Assembly: GCA_024696945.1 (NCBI GenBank)
Contig: JAILGF010000210.1
Coordinates: 1 to 44,156, forward strand
Length of the DNA stretch: 44,156 nucleotides
Origin: Lachnospiraceae bacterium
Lineage (GTDB): Bacteria; Bacillota; Clostridia; Lachnospirales; Lachnospiraceae
Reading direction: 5' to 3'
The notes beneath the pieces were generated by a model. The model had not been told where the DNA came from, made no database searches, and saw only the letters and a list, made by a program, of their open reading frames with translations. The translations under genes were made by a program, and so were the position numbers. Below are positions 41,171 to 44,156 of this stretch, one piece after another. Position 1 is the first letter of the stretch. Each line of letters begins with the position of its first letter.

Positions 41171-43540
41171 ATGTTTTTTGAGATATTAAAAAGAGATCTA
41201 AAAAGAAAAAAGACGATGAATTTCATCATATTCATCTTTGTCATCATGTCGGTAACATTTGTATGTTCGAGTGTGACGAATTTATCGGGTACCTTTAATT
41301 CACTCGATAAGTATTTTGCAGATGCCGGAGTTGGCGATTTCATCGCATTGGAAAGAGCACAGGGAGCAGAAAGGACCGCTACCGAAATAGCGAGAGAGCT
41401 TCCCTATGTAAATGAGATTAAATCGGAAAAGGTACTTTATAATGTAGAAGGAATTAAAGTTAAATCCGGAGAAATAATAAAAGTATCCGAAATAGTAATG
41501 ATCAGTTCCGTTGACAGGAGAATAAACAGGTTCTATTATTCCGAAAAAAATCTGGAGATTACAGAAATCCCTAAAGGCGGGATTTATCTTAGGAAAAGTG
41601 CTTTGGAAACACTTAATTCCGATGTAGGGGATACGATAACGGTCACCATAGACGGTATCGAGAAGGAGTTTAAAATACTGGGAGTGTTAAAGGATGCGTT
41701 TTTTGGCGGTTCCCTTATGGATACTCCGAGGTTTCTGATAAGCGAAGAGGATTTTTCAGAATATCTTAAAGCGGATAACATAGATCAGTATCTTGGAAGT
41801 ATTGATTACTTCTATACGGAGAATACGGATGACTTAAGAAAAGAGCTTTCCGAATGTACCAATATAGCATTTATGGACACAAAAGGTACGATGAAGATAA
41901 CCTATCTTATGGAAATGGTAGTTGCGGGAATGCTCATGATAGTAAGTATCTGTCTTATCATCATCGCTTTGTTTATACTTAAGTTTACAATATCCTTCAC
42001 AATTAGTGAGGAATTCAGGGAAATAGGCATCATGAAGGCGATAGGAATACCGAGTGCAGGGATAAGAATGCTGTATCTTGTAAAATACCTGGCACTTGCC
42101 TTGCTTGGAGCCGTGATCGGATTTATATGTTCCTTCCCTTTTTCAAACCTTCTTATGGAAAAGGCCAAGGAAACTATTGTAATATCCGATGAGGGTTCCA
42201 CGATGCTTTCCGTAATAAGTGCCATAGTGGTTGTAGCGATAGTAATGTTCTTTGGATTTCGTTCAACAAGGCTAATAAAGAAATATACTCCTGTTGATGC
42301 GATAAGGAACGGCAGTACCGGTGAAAGATATAAAAAGAAAGGGATATTAAAGCTTTCAAAATCCGGTTCACGTCCGGCTCCGTTTATGGCGTTCAATGAT
42401 ATCTTAAGCGGAGTAAAGCGCTTTATGGTGATGATCATCACGTTCAGTATCGGTATCCTGCTTGTAATGATTGTACTTAATTGCATCAGCACATTAAAGA
42501 GTGAAAAGCTTGTCAGATGGTTTGGCGTAACCGAAGCGGATGTATATCTTTCTAGTACAAAGAATATAACAGATTACCATAATGAAAACGGCAAGGAATT
42601 ATTACAGGATGAGCTCGAGAATATAAGGATCCTGCTTCAGGAAAAAGGAATGTCTGCAAAGGTTGGCGCCGAGGTACTGTTTAATTATTCTCTGAAAAAG
42701 GGCGATCGAAAAGCAAATTCGATGGCATTTCTCGGAGTGAATACGGATACGAATGATTATGACAACTATGTAGAAGGCAGCGCACCTCAGAACCCGAATG
42801 AAATTGCACTCCATTATATGTTGTTAGAAAATCTAAATGCAGCGATAGGTGACACTGTAACCGTTACCGATCCGGACGGTCCGAGAGACTATATCGTTTC
42901 CGGTATCTTTGAAACCATGACGAACAGGGGTGAAGGAGTAAGATTTCATCAGGATGATGACAGGAATTACTTATACATGAACGGTATCTGGGGAATACAG
43001 ATTAAGTTTACCGATAATCCTTCGGATAAGGAAAAGACAGCGCGTATAGAGAAGATGAAGGAACTACTTCCTGATTATGAGATATATACACCCAGTGGAT
43101 TTACAGATAAGACGATCCATTCTGCTGCATATCTTGATGATACCAGATGGCTTGTACTTTTAGTGGTAATCCTGATCAATATCCTGGTAGCGGTACTTAT
43201 GGAAAAGTCTTTCCTTACAAAGGAACGCGGAGAGATAGCTTGTCTTAAGGCGTTGGGATTCAGAGATTCATCAATAGTATTCTGGCAGACACTGAGAGTT
43301 TTCATAGTAATGCTGATATCAACCGTGATAGCAATAGCTTTGAACAATCCGGTATGCCAGATATCTGTAGGCGGTATATTTAAAGGTATGGGTGCAAAGA
43401 AGATCATTTTTGATCCTAATGTACTGGAAAGCTATGTGATCTACCCCGGCATAATCATTGCAGCCACATTGTTCGGAGTGTTCCTGACAGCGATGTCCGT
43501 GAAACATATCAGTGCTAACGAGATCAACAGTATAGAGTAA
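41171..43540 (+). CDS. ABC transporter permease, FtsX/MacB type
   Basis: 789 aa. About eight membrane helices: one near the N-terminus (17-37), three around 245-365, one near 423-446 and three between 660 and 778. The two large extracytoplasmic parts (about 38-240 and 447-655) match the MacB-PCD plus FtsX layout, present twice. Conserved cytoplasmic signals EFREIGIMKAIGIPS and ERGEIACLKALGFRDSS before the last helix pairs are the FtsX hallmark. Such permeases, paired with a dedicated ATPase, act as mechanotransmitters or exporters of lipoproteins and antimicrobial peptides rather than importers. AAGGAG sets the start. Its ATPase gene follows after 22 nt. Confidence 0.93.
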   Translation: MFFEILKRDLKRKKTMNFIIFIFVIMSVTFVCSSVTNLSGTFNSLDKYFADAGVGDFIALERAQGAERTATEIARELPYVNEIKSEKVLYNVEGIKVKSGEIIKVSEIVMISSVDRRINRFYYSEKNLEITEIPKGGIYLRKSALETLNSDVGDTITVTIDGIEKEFKILGVLKDAFFGGSLMDTPRFLISEEDFSEYLKADNIDQYLGSIDYFYTENTDDLRKELSECTNIAFMDTKGTMKITYLMEMVVAGMLMIVSICLIIIALFILKFTISFTISEEFREIGIMKAIGIPSAGIRMLYLVKYLALALLGAVIGFICSFPFSNLLMEKAKETIVISDEGSTMLSVISAIVVVAIVMFFGFRSTRLIKKYTPVDAIRNGSTGERYKKKGILKLSKSGSRPAPFMAFNDILSGVKRFMVMIITFSIGILLVMIVLNCISTLKSEKLVRWFGVTEADVYLSSTKNITDYHNENGKELLQDELENIRILLQEKGMSAKVGAEVLFNYSLKKGDRKANSMAFLGVNTDTNDYDNYVEGSAPQNPNEIALHYMLLENLNAAIGDTVTVTDPDGPRDYIVSGIFETMTNRGEGVRFHQDDDRNYLYMNGIWGIQIKFTDNPSDKEKTARIEKMKELLPDYEIYTPSGFTDKTIHSAAYLDDTRWLVLLVVILINILVAVLMEKSFLTKERGEIACLKALGFRDSSIVFWQTLRVFIVMLISTVIAIALNNPVCQISVGGIFKGMGAKKIIFDPNVLESYVIYPGIIIAATLFGVFLTAMSVKHISANEINSIE

Positions 43541-43562
43541 AGAAAGAAGAGGATAATAAAAA

Positions 43563-44156
43563 ATGAGCAAGAAGGTTTTAGAAGTTAAGGATTTATGCAA
43601 GACATATGTAGTTAATAAGAGACAGAACAATGTACTCAGGAATGTAAATTTTGAAGTTGAAGAGGGTGAGATGATAGCTATCATGGGACCTTCGGGTTCG
43701 GGCAAGTCAACTCTGCTTTATACCGTGTCGGGTATGGACAATATGACTGCCGGCGAGGTTAATTTCTGCGGTAAGGATATTTCGAAGCTTAAGGCTAAGG
43801 AGCTGGCAGATGTGCGTCTTAATGAGATGGGATTTATTTTCCAGCAGATGTATATGCTGAAGAATCTGAATATCCTCGACAACATCATCCTTCCCGCACG
43901 CCAGTCTAAGGCAAATAAGCTTTCAAAGTCCGAAAAGACCGAGTATGGGAAGAGCCTGATGAAGAAACTGGGTATCATAGATATTGCGGAAAATGATATC
44001 AATGAGGTATCCGGTGGTCAGCTCCAGCGTGCATGTATCTGCAGGAGCATGATAAATAAACCTAAACTTATTTTCGCAGATGAGCCGACAGGTGCTCTTA
44101 ACCGTACCAGCTCAGAAGAGGTAATGACAGAGCTCGGGAAGATCAACAATGAAGGT
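43563..44156 (+). CDS. ABC transporter ATP-binding protein (partial, runs off the window)
   Basis: The first 198 codons are present; the 3' end is outside the window. Walker A GPSGSGKS is at 42-49, the Q-loop glutamine at 94-95 (FIFQQMY), the signature SGGQLQR at 150-156 and Walker B IFADEP at 170-175. The sequence (MGFIFQQMYMLKNLNILDNI) is of the MacB/LolD-type group that pairs with FtsX-like permeases, matching the gene upstream. AGAGGA lies about 9 nt before the ATG. Confidence 0.95.
   Translation, partial: MSKKVLEVKDLCKTYVVNKRQNNVLRNVNFEVEEGEMIAIMGPSGSGKSTLLYTVSGMDNMTAGEVNFCGKDISKLKAKELADVRLNEMGFIFQQMYMLKNLNILDNIILPARQSKANKLSKSEKTEYGKSLMKKLGIIDIAENDINEVSGGQLQRACICRSMINKPKLIFADEPTGALNRTSSEEVMTELGKINNEG

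Noticed and set aside
1-44156. CRISPR array, prophage, integrase or attachment site
   Set aside because: No regularly spaced repeats, phage genes, integrase or tRNA gene were found in the window.

Overview
The window looks like chromosome from a Gram-positive, low-to-moderate-GC Clostridia, most likely a Lachnospiraceae (Butyrivibrio/Roseburia-like) gut or rumen anaerobe. The basis is Firmicutes-type rpoB/rpoC sequences, strong purine-rich ribosome binding sites, sigma-A-type promoters with 17-bp spacers, a lipobox lipoprotein, a QueT transporter, and duplicated S41 peptidases with Gram-positive export signals. No tRNA, rRNA, CRISPR array, prophage or transposase gene was seen. The genus is an inference; no database was searched.

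Layout. 1-3.6 kb: end of a cysteine synthase gene, a trypsin-like lipoprotein, a membrane-anchored beta-helix protein and a YqeY protein. 3.6-6.8 kb (minus strand): a GT-C-like membrane protein and a MerR regulator fused to a methyltransferase. The control region of the fusion has two face-to-face promoters and a MerR-type 19-bp spacer with a dyad. 6.8-9.1 kb: dTDP-glucose 4,6-dehydratase and a DHH phosphoesterase. 9.2-12.9 kb: an unrecognised modular protein with cysteine-containing C-terminal repeats, a bifunctional NAD(P)HX repair enzyme and a GlsB-type small membrane protein. 13-17.2 kb: an alpha/beta hydrolase and two tandem 552-aa S41/PDZ peptidases.

17.2-28.7 kb is a polyamine locus. 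A free-standing structured RNA of about 215 nt precedes arginine decarboxylase (speA), a spermidine synthase homologue (speE), carboxy(nor)spermidine dehydrogenase, an MFS transporter, carboxynorspermidine decarboxylase (nspC), a histidine phosphatase, a large TerD-like protein with its own promoter, agmatine deiminase (aguA) and N-carbamoylputrescine amidase (aguB). Together these can convert arginine to agmatine, N-carbamoylputrescine, putrescine, carboxyspermidine and spermidine. A SpeE homologue is also present although no AdoMet decarboxylase gene lies in the window.

28.7-30.6 kb (minus strand): an M15 peptidase and a small helix-turn-helix protein with a structured leader, then a REP-like element and a strongly A-rich tract ahead of the rpoB promoter. 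30.6-38.5 kb: rpoB and rpoC, both ending in very acidic tails. 38.5-44.2 kb: a possible preQ1 riboswitch with terminator and queT, an orphan NarL-type response regulator, a nucleoside hydrolase (minus), and a MacB/FtsX-type permease followed by its ATPase, which runs off the window edge.

The most interesting parts are the polyamine locus with its unexplained SpeE and TerD-like members, the 17.26-17.48 kb RNA, the unknown 548-aa repeat protein, the MerR-methyltransferase control region, and three palindromic REP/REPIN-like elements, one of which places a perfect 33-bp stem between speE and the dehydrogenase gene.
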